Notes: a model not told the origin generated them from the sequence alone. A stretch of DNA of 64,000 nucleotides from Mariprofundus erugo (GCF_005818865.1 NZ_VBRY01000010.1:62001-126000); one strand, 5' to 3'; counted from the stretch's first letter, positions 26,288 to 37,926 are shown. Translations and numbers: made by a program.

Positions 26288-28957
26288 TTAGTCCCTCAAC
26301 GTAAAGATAGAGACCTGTTGACGAAGATTTGTTGCCTGTTCATTCAGTCGCTGACTGGCCGCAGCAGACTCTTCAACCATGGCAGTGTTTTGCTGTGTGC
26401 CGGAGTCAAGCTGGGCAATGGCCTTGTTAATCTGGTCAATACCCGAGGTCTGCTCAACGCTTGCAGCAGCAATCTCGGCGATGATGTCGCCCACCTTGCT
26501 GACGGCGATCACTATCTCGGTGAGAGCCGTGCCCGACTCATCCACAAGTTTACTGCCACCTTCAACACTCTTGACGCTCTGGTTAATCAGTACCTTGATC
26601 TCCTTGGCTGCCTCAGCTGATCGTTGCGCCAGTGAGCGCACCTCTCCGGCTACAACCGCAAAACCACGTCCCTGTTCACCGGCACGGGCGGCCTCGACGG
26701 CTGCATTAAGCGCCAGCAGGTTGGTCTGGAAGGCAATCTCATCGATGACACCGATAATGTCGGAGATCTTGCGACTGCTGGCATTGATATCCGCCATGGC
26801 TTCAACGGCACGTTGGGCAACCTGGCCGCCTTTTTCAGCCCGGACTCGGGCATCGGAAGCAAGCTGATTGGCCTGGCGTGAATTATCGGCCGTTTGCTGA
26901 ACGGTACCGGTGATTTCCTCAATGCTGGCGGCAGTTTCCTCAAGGGCTGCAGCCTGTTCCTGCGTGCGGGTATTCAGGGTGTTATTGGCCTCGGCAATTT
27001 CACCAGAACCAAGACCGACTTCCTCCGCTGAAGCACGTACTTCGCCAATGACCTCGGCAAGTCTTTCAGCGGTGTCATTGGCCGCCTGCTTGATGTCATT
27101 GAACGCACCCTCATATTCATGGGTGATGCGGTGGGTCAGATTACCCTCGCTCAGAGCCTGGACAGCCTGGCCCACGTCATTAAAGCTTTGCTGCAACATG
27201 CTGCTCAGCTCATTGACCATTTCTGAAAGCTGGCGGAAGAATCCTGATTTATCCGCCACGGTTGCACGCTGGGAGAGATCACCGCGCTGAACTGCCGAGA
27301 AGATGGTAGCAATCTCCTGTTCCACTTTCACTTCGGTCGTACGGTTGGTCCATTCAACAATGGTGGCAAGGCGGTTGCCGTTCTCATCGGTGACCGGTGT
27401 GGCACCCACGGTGACGATAAAGTTGTCACTGAATGTCAGGTCTTCGGATACATAGCGACCCTGCAGATGATCAAGCAGGCGACGCTGGTGGGCAGGGTCA
27501 CGATGATAGATATCAATATTGGAACCGATGACTTTGGATGCATCAAAGTTTTTGACCCGGTTGCGGATATCCTGCTGGTGCGTCTGGAACATCTCGTTCG
27601 CCGCTTCATTGGAGTAGAAAACATTATAAGAGGCATCTGCGATTTGCACAGGGGAGGCCACCTGATCCAGCGCATTTTTAATACGCAGAGCATCCGTTGC
27701 CTGTTCACTGATTCGGCGCATCTGGTAACCCTGCCGGATCTGCATCGACTTCAGCCCCTCCTGCAAAATACCTATTTCATCCGTGGAGTCGAGAACCACC
27801 CAGTCAAAGTAGTTACCTTCTGCAATGGCGTTGAGTTTACCGTTGGTGTAGCGCAGGCGACGGCTGAAGTTACGGATCAGCAACAGCGAGAAAATCGTGG
27901 CCAGTACGAGTGAAACAGCAACAGCGGTAATTGAGCTGCGCCGAATCGCTTCATAGGCGGCACTGCCCTCATTGGACTCTTCCACACTCACTTCTCTCTG
28001 GATACGGTGAAAGTTTTCGCCAAGTTTATACATGTTCTGATAGGCATCATTATTCAGTGCGATCACAATTTCATTGAACGTGGACGCATCATCCTGCTGC
28101 ATGGCCTCATCAACCGGTTTGAATGTATTGTTAATATAGCTATGCACGGACTGGATGAAACTGGTGGCAGCCGCAGTCTCGCTATCACTGAGGTCAGCTG
28201 CTTCGATCAGGCTGATATATTTTTCAATACTTGCCAGCTGTTCGGCCATATAGCGGTGGCTATGCTGGAATGCTTCCGGTTCGAGAATGGTTTGTGTCTT
28301 TTTAAGGTCGATCATGATCGACAGGGTTGCATTCTGAATGCCGGATGCGGCCAGTGATACGGCCCGGTCATTGGCCGACATGGCAAGACTATCCTGTGAT
28401 TCGTTCAGTCCCTGCAGAGTGATCAGCCAGGAGCCGGTCAGCAGGACTGCCATCAGGATAAGCGTGCCAGCCATTTTGTGGGCAATTTTCATATGGCTGA
28501 AAATGTTAATTTTTTGTAACAGCGATTTTTTACCGAGGGTGGTTTTGCCCGAGTTGATATCGGCGTAGAGGCGGCTGGCTGCATCAATATCAGCCTGTGT
28601 GGGCTTGGTGCGTACCGATACGTAGCCGGTAATCTGACCATTTTCGATCAGTGGAGCGACGTTAGCCTGAACCCAATAATAATCGCCGTTCTTGCAGCGG
28701 TTTTTTACAATGCCTGTCCACGGTTGACCTGCACGGATGGTGTCCCAAAGCCACTGGAATGCGGAGGCAGGCATGTCAGGGTGACGGATAAGGTTATGAT
28801 TTTTACCGATTAGCTCATCTCTGGAGAAACCGCTGATGTCGATGAAGTCCTGATCGACCTCAGTGATAATCCCTTTGAGATTTGTCGATGAGATGATGAC
28901 CTGATCATCGCGCATTACGACTTCATGATTGGTAACCGGTAGATTTTTCCTCATCAC
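26288..28957 (-). CDS. Methyl-accepting chemotaxis protein with N-terminal and central PAS domains
   Basis: An 889-residue inner-membrane receptor. Residues about 15-130 form an Aer-type PAS domain ([30 protein letters not shown]). Two membrane helices follow (about 157-178 and 342-362) flanking a periplasmic helical-bundle domain, then HAMP, a second PAS (about 430-545) and a 36H-type signalling domain with the tip [20 protein letters not shown]. The N-terminal PAS may read redox or oxygen through FAD or heme, but no cofactor residue is certain. It lacks a CheR-binding pentapeptide (ends SIFTLRD). The second PAS and signalling part is nearly identical to that of the receptor upstream. Confidence 0.93.
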   Translation of the reverse strand: MMRKNLPVTNHEVVMRDDQVIISSTNLKGIITEVDQDFIDISGFSRDELIGKNHNLIRHPDMPASAFQWLWDTIRAGQPWTGIVKNRCKNGDYYWVQANVAPLIENGQITGYVSVRTKPTQADIDAASRLYADINSGKTTLGKKSLLQKINIFSHMKIAHKMAGTLILMAVLLTGSWLITLQGLNESQDSLAMSANDRAVSLAASGIQNATLSIMIDLKKTQTILEPEAFQHSHRYMAEQLASIEKYISLIEAADLSDSETAAATSFIQSVHSYINNTFKPVDEAMQQDDASTFNEIVIALNNDAYQNMYKLGENFHRIQREVSVEESNEGSAAYEAIRRSSITAVAVSLVLATIFSLLLIRNFSRRLRYTNGKLNAIAEGNYFDWVVLDSTDEIGILQEGLKSMQIRQGYQMRRISEQATDALRIKNALDQVASPVQIADASYNVFYSNEAANEMFQTHQQDIRNRVKNFDASKVIGSNIDIYHRDPAHQRRLLDHLQGRYVSEDLTFSDNFIVTVGATPVTDENGNRLATIVEWTNRTTEVKVEQEIATIFSAVQRGDLSQRATVADKSGFFRQLSEMVNELSSMLQQSFNDVGQAVQALSEGNLTHRITHEYEGAFNDIKQAANDTAERLAEVIGEVRASAEEVGLGSGEIAEANNTLNTRTQEQAAALEETAASIEEITGTVQQTADNSRQANQLASDARVRAEKGGQVAQRAVEAMADINASSRKISDIIGVIDEIAFQTNLLALNAAVEAARAGEQGRGFAVVAGEVRSLAQRSAEAAKEIKVLINQSVKSVEGGSKLVDESGTALTEIVIAVSKVGDIIAEIAAASVEQTSGIDQINKAIAQLDSGTQQNTAMVEESAAASQRLNEQATNLRQQVSIFTLRD

Positions 28958-29063
28958 TGTACTCCTGTCAGATCCGCACCTGCGGCGATTGAATTTTTTG
29001 GCATGATCACGGTACGGTCAGCGTGTGATGGCTTTTGTCCGTACCGTGACCGGCTGGTTACAT

Positions 29064-31460
29064 TTAAAACTCTTCCCAGATATCATCATCCTCAACCGGT
29101 TTTCTTATCGCTGGACGAGGCGATACGGGTTTTGTTGCCTGAGCGCTTTGTTTTGGCGCTGGTTTCTTTGCCGGAGTTCCCTGAGGTTTTGCTGCCGGGG
29201 CAGGGGAGGCCGCCTTGCGAGGTGCAGGGCGGGGAGCTGCTGCAGAGGTTCTGGCGGCAGATCCCAGATCGAACATGGCAACCTGCTGGCGCAGGTTCAT
29301 CGCCTGTTCATTCAGTCGCTGGCTGGCGGAGGCTGATTCCTCAACCATGGCGGTGTTCTGCTGTGTACCCGAATCAAGTTGCGAGATCGCTTTGTTGATC
29401 TGGTCGATGCCACTGGTCTGTTCGACACTGGCTGCGGCGATTTCAGCAATAATGTCACCGACCTTGCCGACTGCAGCCACAATCTCGGTCAGTGCCGCTC
29501 CCGACTCATCCACGAGCTTGCTACCACTTTCAACACTTTCGACGCTCTGGTTGATCAGCACCTTGATCTCCTTGGCGGCCTCGGCCGACCGTTGCGCCAG
29601 TGAGCGGACTTCTCCGGCTACCACCGCAAAGCCGCGTCCCTGCTCACCGGCACGGGCTGCCTCGACGGCGGCGTTCAGTGCCAGCAGATTGGTCTGGAAG
29701 GCAATTTCATCAATCACACCGATAATGTCGGAGATTCGGCGGCTACTGGCGTTGATTTCAGCCATCGCCTGAACGGCGCGTTCTGCCACCTTGCCTCCTT
29801 TTTCAGCCTGTCCGCGTGCATCCGCAGCCAGCTGATTGGCCTGACGGGAGTTGTCGGCAGTCTGCTGAACGGTACCGGTAATTTCCTCGATACTGGCGGC
29901 CGTCTCTTCAAGGGCTGCTGCCTGCTCCTGGGTACGGGTGTTGAGGGTATTATTCGCCTCGGCAATTTCACCGGAACCAAGACCAACCTCTTCAGCCGAG
30001 GCGCGTACCTCCCCGATGACCTGGGCAAGCTTCGCGGCAGTGTTGTTGGCGGCCTGTTTGATGTCATTGAATGCGCCTTCGTATTCGTTGCTGATACGAT
30101 AGGTGAGATTCCCCTGGTTGAGTGCATCCACAGCCTTGCCTACATCGGTAAAGCTCTGCTGCAGTGTGTCGCTCAGCTCATTGACCATTTCAGCGAGTTG
30201 ACGGAAAAATCCAGCCTTGTCCTTGATGCTGGCACGTTGTGAGAAATCTCCGCGCTGAACAGCCGAGAAGATGGCGGCAATTTCGTGCTCGACCTTCACC
30301 TCGGTGGTGCGCTCGCTCCATTCGACGATGGTGGCAATCCGCTTGCCGGACTCATCACGTACCGGTGTGGCACCGACCCTGACGACAAAGTTGTCGCAGA
30401 AGGCAACATCCTCGGAGGTGTGACGTCCCTGCAGATTATCGAGCAGCCGGCGCTGGTGAGCAGGATCCTGGTGGAATGTGTCAATATTTGTGCCCTGAAT
30501 TCTGTTGGCATCAAAGCCTTTGACACGCGTACGAATATCATTCTGATGCTCATGGAACATCTGATTGGCAGCCTGGTTGGTGTAGAAGATGTTATAGTCG
30601 GCATCGGCGATCTGTACCGGTGAGGCAACCTGATCCAGTGCGTATTTGATGCGCAGGGCTGCTTCCTTGTCACTGTTGATCTTGGTGAACAGCTCCGACT
30701 GCATGCGCTCCATTGATTTGCACAGGTCACCGATCTCATCAAAGCTGTCGACACTGATGCTATGGGTCATATCGCCGGAGGCGATACGGTGGGCTGCGGC
30801 GGTGGCGAGTTTCAGTGGCTGGGTGACAATGCGTTTGAGCAGCTGGTGAATCAACAGCAGTCCGATCATGAACAGGACGGCGTTGATGAGGATGCTCTTC
30901 CAGAATGCCACCTCAATCTGATGGTAGGTTGGTTCAAGCGATACGCTCAGACGAATACCGCCGATCGTGGTGCCTGAGGCCACATCGTGGCAGGCAAGGC
31001 AGTTCACGCCGCGCGTCATTTCGGTTGCCTGGAACGGGGTGGCGATGGTCAGCGTTCTCTCACCATTCACTTCGGAAATTTCGATCACCTGCTTGCCTGA
31101 CAGTGCCTGTTTATCAATCGCATCCGCGATAGCTTCATCGGTATTGCCTTCGCCATACTGGGTTGAGACAGGGGCTCCGCGTAAAAACTTGACGTCCTTG
31201 ACACTTTCACCGGAAAGAAGTTTTTTACGCAGGGTTTCCCTCTGGTCCATGGAGCCTGCAATCATCAGCATGTTCAGGCTGTCGAAGGCCGCCTCGCTCT
31301 GGGCTGCGATATGCTGTTTCAGCAGGTTGAGAGCCCGTTCTTTCTCTTCAATGCTGGATAAATAGACAGACATGCTGACAACCACGACAAAGGTACAGAA
31401 TATAGCCAGCATAATTTTCGCTGATAATGAGCGGTTAAGTGTCTGTAAAATGTTCATCAC
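29064..31460 (-). CDS. Methyl-accepting chemotaxis protein with periplasmic c-type heme sensor
   Basis: A 798-residue receptor. After TM1 (about 15-33) the periplasmic sensor contains CLACHD, a CxxCH heme-c site, followed by [15 protein letters not shown], as in heme sCache receptors of metal-reducing bacteria. TM2 (about 187-207), HAMP, PAS and the MCP signalling domain follow. A long Ala/Pro/Lys-rich linker ends in DDDIWEEF, whose W-x-x-F matches the CheR/CheB docking pentapeptide (NWETF in E. coli). I infer redox or nitric-oxide sensing in the periplasm. It lies between cheW and the PAS receptor. Confidence 0.93.
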   Translation of the reverse strand: MMNILQTLNRSLSAKIMLAIFCTFVVVVSMSVYLSSIEEKERALNLLKQHIAAQSEAAFDSLNMLMIAGSMDQRETLRKKLLSGESVKDVKFLRGAPVSTQYGEGNTDEAIADAIDKQALSGKQVIEISEVNGERTLTIATPFQATEMTRGVNCLACHDVASGTTIGGIRLSVSLEPTYHQIEVAFWKSILINAVLFMIGLLLIHQLLKRIVTQPLKLATAAAHRIASGDMTHSISVDSFDEIGDLCKSMERMQSELFTKINSDKEAALRIKYALDQVASPVQIADADYNIFYTNQAANQMFHEHQNDIRTRVKGFDANRIQGTNIDTFHQDPAHQRRLLDNLQGRHTSEDVAFCDNFVVRVGATPVRDESGKRIATIVEWSERTTEVKVEHEIAAIFSAVQRGDFSQRASIKDKAGFFRQLAEMVNELSDTLQQSFTDVGKAVDALNQGNLTYRISNEYEGAFNDIKQAANNTAAKLAQVIGEVRASAEEVGLGSGEIAEANNTLNTRTQEQAAALEETAASIEEITGTVQQTADNSRQANQLAADARGQAEKGGKVAERAVQAMAEINASSRRISDIIGVIDEIAFQTNLLALNAAVEAARAGEQGRGFAVVAGEVRSLAQRSAEAAKEIKVLINQSVESVESGSKLVDESGAALTEIVAAVGKVGDIIAEIAAASVEQTSGIDQINKAISQLDSGTQQNTAMVEESASASQRLNEQAMNLRQQVAMFDLGSAARTSAAAPRPAPRKAASPAPAAKPQGTPAKKPAPKQSAQATKPVSPRPAIRKPVEDDDIWEEF

Positions 31461-31531
31461 GTACTCTCCATGGAGATAATTTATATTGAGGTGATCGGGA
31501 CGGCAGCTGGCTACACCGCTATCACCTCTGT

Positions 31532-32047
31532 TCAGGCCGCTTCTGTGGCTGGTGCTGTAGCCGGCATCGGGGATTTTGATTTGGATAGAATCCCTTCATG
31601 CACCAGACGGTTGATATCCAGTAAAATGACCATTTTTTTGTCCATTGTTGCCAGGCCGGTGATAAAATCGATCGAGATGGCGCCATCCATATCAGGTGGT
31701 GGTTGCAAATCACTGTTGGCAATATCGTAAACCTCGGATACGGCATCCACGACAATACCAAGAACACGCTCCTTGCCGCTGGCTATGACCTTGACAATGA
31801 TAACCACGGTGGTGGGGCCGTACTCCATACGCTCCAGGCCGAAGCGGTCACGCAGATCGACAATCGGTATGACGACTCCGCGCAGATTGATCACTCCCAG
31901 TACATAGGAAGGGGCATTGGGAATCGGTGTGGTTTCCTGCCAGCCGCGCAGCTCCTGTACGGTTAGAATATCAACGCCATACTCCTCATCGGCCAGCATG
32001 AAGGTCAGGTACTGGTGCCTGGAGGCATCCATATTTACTGCTACCAT
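31532..32047 (-). CDS. cheW: Chemotaxis coupling protein
   Basis: Links receptors to the CheA kinase in the signalling array. The 171-residue CheW fold shows [38 protein letters not shown] and [10 protein letters not shown], all characteristic. Its C terminus has an Ala/Pro-rich extension of about 15 residues. AAGGAGA precedes the ATG. It is the third gene of the operon, between cheA and the heme receptor. Confidence 0.96.
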   Translation of the reverse strand: MVAVNMDASRHQYLTFMLADEEYGVDILTVQELRGWQETTPIPNAPSYVLGVINLRGVVIPIVDLRDRFGLERMEYGPTTVVIIVKVIASGKERVLGIVVDAVSEVYDIANSDLQPPPDMDGAISIDFITGLATMDKKMVILLDINRLVHEGILSKSKSPMPATAPATEAA

Positions 32048-32134
32048 GTTATTCTCCTTGGAAAATTGCGATGTACAGGGTGAAAGAGGGATGTCAGTTT
32101 GACATGCAGTGCAGGGAGGGAGACGTCACGCATT

Positions 32135-34243
32135 TCAGGCCACCCTGTTGCGCTTGCCTGTAGCACGCCTGGTGTTCATTGCCTGTTCACGTACCCGGGT
32201 CGACATTTCGATGATGCCGGAAATATCAAGGATCAGTGATACGGTGCCATCACCAAGAATGGTGGCCCCGGACAGCCCCGGTACCCGCTCATAATTGGTT
32301 TCCAGGCTCTTGATGACGACCTGTTGTTGTCCCAGCAGGTCATCCACCATGAGGCCGATGCGTTTGTCCGCCCACTCGACAATGACCAGCAGGGCACAGT
32401 GCTTTTCTTCGCCCCGTGGCTTTTCCTCCCCCGTGGCAAACAGCTCGGAAAGGCTGACCATCGGGATATAGGCATCGCGCAGCTGATAAACCTCGGCATC
32501 ACCGGCGAGTGAACTGATGGCGTTCGGGTCGATTTGCAGGCTTTCAATGATGGAATTGAGGGGCAGGACATAGGTCTGTCCATCCACCTTGAGCAGCTGA
32601 CCATCAAGAACGGCGAGCGTCAGCGGCAGCCTGATGGTGAATACGGTTCCTTCTCCGAGCACCGAGCGCACATCGACATTGCCGCCCAGGCTTTCGATAT
32701 TGCGTCGTACCACATCAAGGCCCACACCCCGGCCGGATATGTCGCTGAGCGTTTCAGCGGTGGAGAAGCCGGCCGCAAACAGCAGCATATAAATCTGCTC
32801 ATCCGTGAGTACATCCGTCTCCTTGATCAGGCCGCGTTCAACGCCTTTGGCAAACAGTTTATTGCGGTCAAGACCGTTGCCGTCATCAGAGACCTCGACC
32901 ACGATACTGCCGCCCTGATGATAGGCCTTCAGGCATACCACGCCTTCTTCATCCTTACCTTTGGCAATGCGCTTGTCAGGGGTCTCAAGGCCGTGGTCAA
33001 GCGAGTTGCGCACCAGATGAACGAGAGGGTCATTGATCTTCTCCATGACCGTCTTGTCCATTTCGGTATCTTCGCCGACAAGCTCGAGGCGGATTTTCTT
33101 GCCGAGTTTCTGGCTGAGGTCATGCACCATGCGAGGGAAACGGTTGAATGCAAACGAGATCGGCTGCATGCGAACCTTCATCACCGCGTCCTGAATCTCG
33201 CGTGAGTTGCGCTCAAGCTCCTCGAGTCCCTCTTTCAGGCGGGAGAGTTTGCTCATATCAAAATCTTCGCCCAATTGTCCGAGCATCGATTGGGTGATCA
33301 CCAGCTCACCCACCATATCGATCAGTGCGTCAATGCGATTGGTATCCACGCGGATCGTGGTCGGTTGTGCGGCAGGGGCCTTGTCATCCGGACGACGGGG
33401 ACCTGTACGACGGTCACTTTGACGCCGGTCTTCCAGTTGCCCCGGTTGCCTGCGATCACCGGCCCGGCGGTCTGAGGCCTTGCGTTCCGGGTAGATACCC
33501 TTGACCACAAGGTCACACTCATCCTCGACCCACTCAAAAATTTCCCTGATCTGGGCCTCTTCTGTCTGGGCGGCATCGGTGCCCTCATCATTGACGCCGA
33601 GAAGGTCTATTTTCCAGCGCAGGTAGCACCGCTCCGGATTCATTTCGGTGAAAGGGGGGAGGGCTCCGTCCTCCATGACCATGGTCATTTTGCCCAGGTA
33701 GGCCAGCTCGCTCAGCAATAGTGCCGGGTCATTGCCGGTGATTAACAGATTATCGTGTGGCGTGAATTCAATATGCCAGCCAAGAAGACGATTTTCTTCC
33801 GCGGCCTCACTTTTGTTTGCCGACTCTTTTTCCGGTGCTGCTGCCGTGTTACCGGAGCCACCGAAAATTGCCTCAAGCTTTTGCTGCAACAGCTGGGCCT
33901 GATCGGTGTCGGGATCCTCACGGTTCTGGTAGGCTGTCATCAGCGTGCGGATTTCATCCACTGATTCGAGCAGAATATTAATGACGGTCTGATCGGCCTG
34001 GCGTTTGCCTTCCCGCATTTCATCCAGCAGTCCCTCCATGACATGGGTGAAAGATGCGACGGCAGTGAAGCCGAACGTGGCACTTCCGCCTTTGATGGAG
34101 TGGGCTGCTCTGAAAATATCGTTCACAATGTCGAGGTTGGTTTCGCCATCGGTCATGCCCAACAGACCGGTCTCCATGGTTTCGAGCCCTTCGAAACTTT
34201 CCTCGAAGAAAATTTGCTTGAACTGATCGAGATCGACGGCCAT
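32135..34243 (-). CDS. cheA: Chemotaxis histidine kinase
   Basis: Phosphorylates CheY and CheB in response to receptor state. The order is Hpt (FRAAHSIKGGSATFGF, phospho-His about residue 48), a middle region of about 120 residues, a very basic Arg/Asp-rich linker (SDRRAGDRRQPGQLEDRR), the dimerisation helices, the ATPase with VHLVRNSLDHGLE (N box) and DISGRGVGLDVV (G box), and the CheW-like domain. The length of 702 residues is usual. The basic linker sits where P1/P2 join P3 and is more strongly charged than in E. coli. It starts 5 bases after cheY. Confidence 0.96.
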   Translation of the reverse strand: MAVDLDQFKQIFFEESFEGLETMETGLLGMTDGETNLDIVNDIFRAAHSIKGGSATFGFTAVASFTHVMEGLLDEMREGKRQADQTVINILLESVDEIRTLMTAYQNREDPDTDQAQLLQQKLEAIFGGSGNTAAAPEKESANKSEAAEENRLLGWHIEFTPHDNLLITGNDPALLLSELAYLGKMTMVMEDGALPPFTEMNPERCYLRWKIDLLGVNDEGTDAAQTEEAQIREIFEWVEDECDLVVKGIYPERKASDRRAGDRRQPGQLEDRRQSDRRTGPRRPDDKAPAAQPTTIRVDTNRIDALIDMVGELVITQSMLGQLGEDFDMSKLSRLKEGLEELERNSREIQDAVMKVRMQPISFAFNRFPRMVHDLSQKLGKKIRLELVGEDTEMDKTVMEKINDPLVHLVRNSLDHGLETPDKRIAKGKDEEGVVCLKAYHQGGSIVVEVSDDGNGLDRNKLFAKGVERGLIKETDVLTDEQIYMLLFAAGFSTAETLSDISGRGVGLDVVRRNIESLGGNVDVRSVLGEGTVFTIRLPLTLAVLDGQLLKVDGQTYVLPLNSIIESLQIDPNAISSLAGDAEVYQLRDAYIPMVSLSELFATGEEKPRGEEKHCALLVIVEWADKRIGLMVDDLLGQQQVVIKSLETNYERVPGLSGATILGDGTVSLILDISGIIEMSTRVREQAMNTRRATGKRNRVA

Positions 34244-34248
34244 GGGAA

Positions 34249-34614
34249 TTAACGCAGAACTTTTTTGATGGTCATCAGTAACTTGTCAGGATCGAATGGC
34301 TTGACCAGCCAACCTGTTGCACCGGCTGCTTTTCCTTCCATCTTTTTGTCGGTGCCGGCTTCAGTGGTAAGCAGCAGAATAGGCGTGAATTTGAGAGAGG
34401 GCAGTTTTCTAAGCTCACCTGTCAAAGTAATGCCATCCATGTTCGGCATATTGACGTCGGTAATGACCAGTCCGAAACCGCTCTGCTCCCTGGCAATTTT
34501 TAGCGCAATATCACCATCCTCAGCCTGCACGACGGTATGGCCGGCACCCTCCAGGGTAAACGCAACCATTTTCCGCATGCTCGCCATATCATCCACAATC
34601 AAGATTTTCGCCAT
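34249..34614 (-). CDS. cheY: Chemotaxis response regulator
   Basis: A 121-residue single receiver domain and the first gene of the chemotaxis operon. The acidic pair is in IVDDMASMRKM, the phospho-acceptor aspartate in VITDVNMPNMDG, the switch threonine in LLTTEAGTD and the lysine in GWLVKPFDP. It would carry the signal from CheA to the flagellar motor. The 251-base upstream region (34615-34865) holds no gene and probably the operon promoter, which I could not place with confidence. Confidence 0.94.
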   Translation of the reverse strand: MAKILIVDDMASMRKMVAFTLEGAGHTVVQAEDGDIALKIAREQSGFGLVITDVNMPNMDGITLTGELRKLPSLKFTPILLLTTEAGTDKKMEGKAAGATGWLVKPFDPDKLLMTIKKVLR

Positions 34615-34865
34615 TGCATCCTCCGGTATTTATTCAATTCGATTTTGCATCTGTTCAGCAATTTGCGGGCCAATGTATGAACCGCAGCCATGATCGGGCA
34701 GAACGCTGCCATCCGGCCTCTTCCCCGAGTCGGGAACAGAATGGGGGTGATGCCGGAAAAGTATTGTTTTCCAGGTATATAGCCGTGATGTTGCCAGCTG
34801 TTTTATGAGTACAATGCCGTATTGATTCTCCTGTCTGCAGCAGGTTGCCCGGGACTGTGGAGCTG

Positions 34866-37760
34866 TTAAAACAGTTCAACATCGGAATCGCCGCCAATCG
34901 TAATCAGCTCGACAATGTTCTCTCTGTTGGTCAGCCATGCCCTGCGACTGTAAGGGGTACCATTGGGGTTGATGACGATCTGGTTCTGGCGCTTGCATGA
35001 GAAGTATTTCTGGCGTGGAAAGACCGTGTTGATTGCATCACCGATTTGATCATCCTGCTTGTAGACGGTATTCAGGGTATAGCCGATCCAGATGTACCCC
35101 GCCTCTTTAAGGGAGTTGAACAGATCCATCTCATCTTCCGGCAGTGGTGTGCTGACCGAGAAAATCTTTAGCCCCATGTCGGCATTTTCGCCTGAATCGG
35201 ACATCAGCTTGTCCAGCGTATGGCGGAATACCCGCTTCATCTGGTAGTCGCTTTCTTCTTCCACGGCATACATGTGAAAGCTTGTGTGGGCCACATAGAT
35301 GCCGTAAAACTCGTTCGGAACGGTCACGTGCACATCCGCCGGTAATTCAAATTCGAAGAGTTCGGTTTGCAGCATGCTGGCCTGCTCACGATTTTCCATG
35401 ACAGGGAAGATCTGGGGGGTGACCTCTTCATCCTTGGTGATGGTAATGATGTGAGAGAGCACCATACTGATCATGGCATACGCATCATCCTGCATGCTGC
35501 TGGCACGGGAAAGAATGATGTGATTGGCATCCTTCACATGTTCACGCAGGCATTCCATATCATTGAAATTCCATGGCTTGATTTTGATATTGATCAGCTC
35601 TTCCATGCCTGGCTGATCAGAGATGCGACGCTCGATATATGTGCGTTCGTTATTGACCTCTTCTTCACTCAGGTTATCGAGAATGGTCAGATCCAGTTCA
35701 TGATAGAAACGCAGCAGGCGCTTGAGAAGCAGGGGCAGGCTGCCCACCCAGCCGACGACGAGTAGCTTCATTCTTGCTTCGGCCTCAACCAGCGTGAGTC
35801 CGAGCGAATCAATATCCTCAACCATCACTGCGGCTTCGGGCTCCTCCTCCATGGCGAGGGTGCGATCACTCATGCTTTCGCGAATACAGAATACGGCTTC
35901 GTCATAGAGTGCAATATCACTGATGGCGATACCGATGAGCGCATGCAGCTGCAATGACTCCACATACTGATCATCGAGCGCATAGATCGGGATGATTTCC
36001 CAATCATCGGTAATGATGCCGAGCAGGATGACACCGCGCCTGAACATATTGGCACGAATGGACTGGATATCGGCACTGTATTTTCCATCCGGGGTAGGGA
36101 TCTGCCATTGATTATTTTCATTACGCCTGAGTTCTGCGTTCCAGCTGGCCAGTTGCAGGGCGGATTCATCCATCAGCTCCGGAATCATCAGTCGTTGCAG
36201 GACCTGATCGAAATCACTGTAACGGAGAATGTTGCAGAATGCAGTCGCCCGGAAATCCGCCTCCGAGAGAATAACCGTGGGTTGATCATATTTGCCATGG
36301 TTATCCCAGCCGACCTGTAACATATGACGATGGGTATTCAGGCGGGGGTGATCCATACCCGGGATGGCGATGCTGAGTTTGATGCGCTGATTTTCTTTGC
36401 GGATGGCCATCAGATTATAGAACGAGTGGGCCAGGGAGACCGCCTCACTGCGTGCTTCGGGCAGCATCATCAGGGCCTGTTTGGCCGATCCGATATTTAT
36501 GCGCCGGAGGTCGGTCGAGGTATCAATCGCCCCCTGACGGTAGGTGACCCATTTTTCATTGATCAGTTCGGCCGGAGGATGGTCTTCGTGATGGAGGAGG
36601 ACGACCTTCAGGCGGGCGAAACTGCGATCCGAAATAATGCGCAGCTGATGGACAATATAAGGGGAGGCAGGGGTCCAGCCCAGAATGACCATATGGTTTT
36701 TCACCTGCAGTGCTTCGTTGCGCAGGCGGCGCATCAGACCTGATACAATATTGGCACCAATGCCGATAAAGAAAGAGAAAATGAATACGCCGAGAATAAC
36801 GGCAAAGATCGAGAAGACGGCAAGGCTGATACTGCCGGGGTAGATGACCGAGTTGCCCGGATCGGTTAACAGGCGGAAGGCGAACCAGATGGCTGACAAC
36901 ACCTCGTGTTCGATCGGTTTGTGGTAGAGCCCAAGCGTGTAGTCAAAGTCGGTGAACAGCAGGGTTGCTGCAACACCGCCGCCGATGGAAAGGATGGCCA
37001 GAAACAGGACGATCAGGTTGATCTCCTGCATAAACTGTCCTTCCCTCAAGACCTCCATCAGATTGCGGACGATGATTTTCCATGGTCTTAGCAGTCTTGC
37101 CAGTCGCAGCATACGCAGGGCGCTGCTGTAGCCGAAACCGGTAATGAACGGCAGCATGAAAATGGTGGCGATCAGATCCAGCCACCAGAATGCCCATTCG
37201 GTGATTTTATCCCGACGCGATTCGAAGTTGATGCTGCGCATGATGATCAGCCGCACCGACAGCTCGATGAAGAAGAAGATGATGATGGCGCTGAGCATCA
37301 TGTCGGTGGCAAAGAACGAGATCAGGATCACCAGCGAGATAAACATGCCGTAGGTGGGGGAGAACATGGCGCTATGCAGGTCAAAGTAACGGATAAAGCG
37401 AATGGAGCGGAGCAGGTAGACGCCTCGCATCAGCCTTGCCAGTGCCAGATCTTCTGCCGGAATATGAATATTCAGAACGGTGACCAGTAAAGAAGCGACG
37501 GCAATGGTATCGATGGTCAGCAGCAGTACTTCAATTTTGCGATTGGTCGACGATCGGTAGGGGTTGAGCTTGATTTTGCGTCGTAGCAAGGCGATACGCA
37601 TGACAATTTCAGCTGTAAACAGCACAAACAATGTCAGTGCAAGCATCTGGTTATGGGTAAAAGACATGCAGATCAGAGCCATCATCAGCAAGCCAAAGCG
37701 AGGGTGTCCGAGCACCCACTCCAGATGATGATACTTCAATGCACGATCATTGGTAATCAC
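34866..37760 (-). CDS. Large ion channel with two S4-like segments, one pore and CASTOR/POLLUX-like cytosolic domain
   Basis: A 964-residue membrane protein from a GTG behind GGGGAG. About the first 340 residues hold ten or more hydrophobic segments. Two four-helix units each end in an S4-like helix (LARLMRGVYLLRSIRFIR; ALRMLRLARLLRPWK, with a positive charge every third residue). One S5-pore-S6 follows, with filter region RLLTDPGNSV, like the D-x-G-N of CASTOR/POLLUX rather than TVGYG. The remaining 600 residues resemble two RCK-type NAD-binding repeats (HMVILGWTPASPYIVHQL; LLVVGWVGSLPLLLKRLL). It ends in GDSDVELF. Ion selectivity cannot be told. It is divergent from a Kv-like channel gene. 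Confidence 0.8.
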   Translation of the reverse strand: MITNDRALKYHHLEWVLGHPRFGLLMMALICMSFTHNQMLALTLFVLFTAEIVMRIALLRRKIKLNPYRSSTNRKIEVLLLTIDTIAVASLLVTVLNIHIPAEDLALARLMRGVYLLRSIRFIRYFDLHSAMFSPTYGMFISLVILISFFATDMMLSAIIIFFFIELSVRLIIMRSINFESRRDKITEWAFWWLDLIATIFMLPFITGFGYSSALRMLRLARLLRPWKIIVRNLMEVLREGQFMQEINLIVLFLAILSIGGGVAATLLFTDFDYTLGLYHKPIEHEVLSAIWFAFRLLTDPGNSVIYPGSISLAVFSIFAVILGVFIFSFFIGIGANIVSGLMRRLRNEALQVKNHMVILGWTPASPYIVHQLRIISDRSFARLKVVLLHHEDHPPAELINEKWVTYRQGAIDTSTDLRRINIGSAKQALMMLPEARSEAVSLAHSFYNLMAIRKENQRIKLSIAIPGMDHPRLNTHRHMLQVGWDNHGKYDQPTVILSEADFRATAFCNILRYSDFDQVLQRLMIPELMDESALQLASWNAELRRNENNQWQIPTPDGKYSADIQSIRANMFRRGVILLGIITDDWEIIPIYALDDQYVESLQLHALIGIAISDIALYDEAVFCIRESMSDRTLAMEEEPEAAVMVEDIDSLGLTLVEAEARMKLLVVGWVGSLPLLLKRLLRFYHELDLTILDNLSEEEVNNERTYIERRISDQPGMEELINIKIKPWNFNDMECLREHVKDANHIILSRASSMQDDAYAMISMVLSHIITITKDEEVTPQIFPVMENREQASMLQTELFEFELPADVHVTVPNEFYGIYVAHTSFHMYAVEEESDYQMKRVFRHTLDKLMSDSGENADMGLKIFSVSTPLPEDEMDLFNSLKEAGYIWIGYTLNTVYKQDDQIGDAINTVFPRQKYFSCKRQNQIVINPNGTPYSRRAWLTNRENIVELITIGGDSDVELF

Positions 37761-37831
37761 AATGTCTCCCCGCCGCTATTTTGCCAACATCTCCCGCGCC
37801 TGACGGTGGGGATGAGTTCGAATAACATGAT

Positions 37832-37850
37832 GGCAAGCAACATGCTTGCC
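37832..37850. repeat. Small inverted repeat between divergent channel genes
   Basis: GGCAAGCA-ACA-TGCTTGCC is a perfect 8-base stem with a 3-base loop. Lying between two divergent promoters, it could be an operator for shared control. Confidence 0.4.
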
Positions 37851-37926
37851 AACAGAAAGGGCGGGGCAGGAAGAGGTCGCGGTTTGGAGTGGGCCCTGTT
37901 AGGGCCGGAGATTGACAGAGAGGGTG

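Noticed and set aside
34615-34865. Sigma-28 promoter for the chemotaxis operon
   Set aside because: A TAAA and a GGCTATA-like block exist on the minus strand but the spacing is wrong by about two bases, so I did not annotate it.
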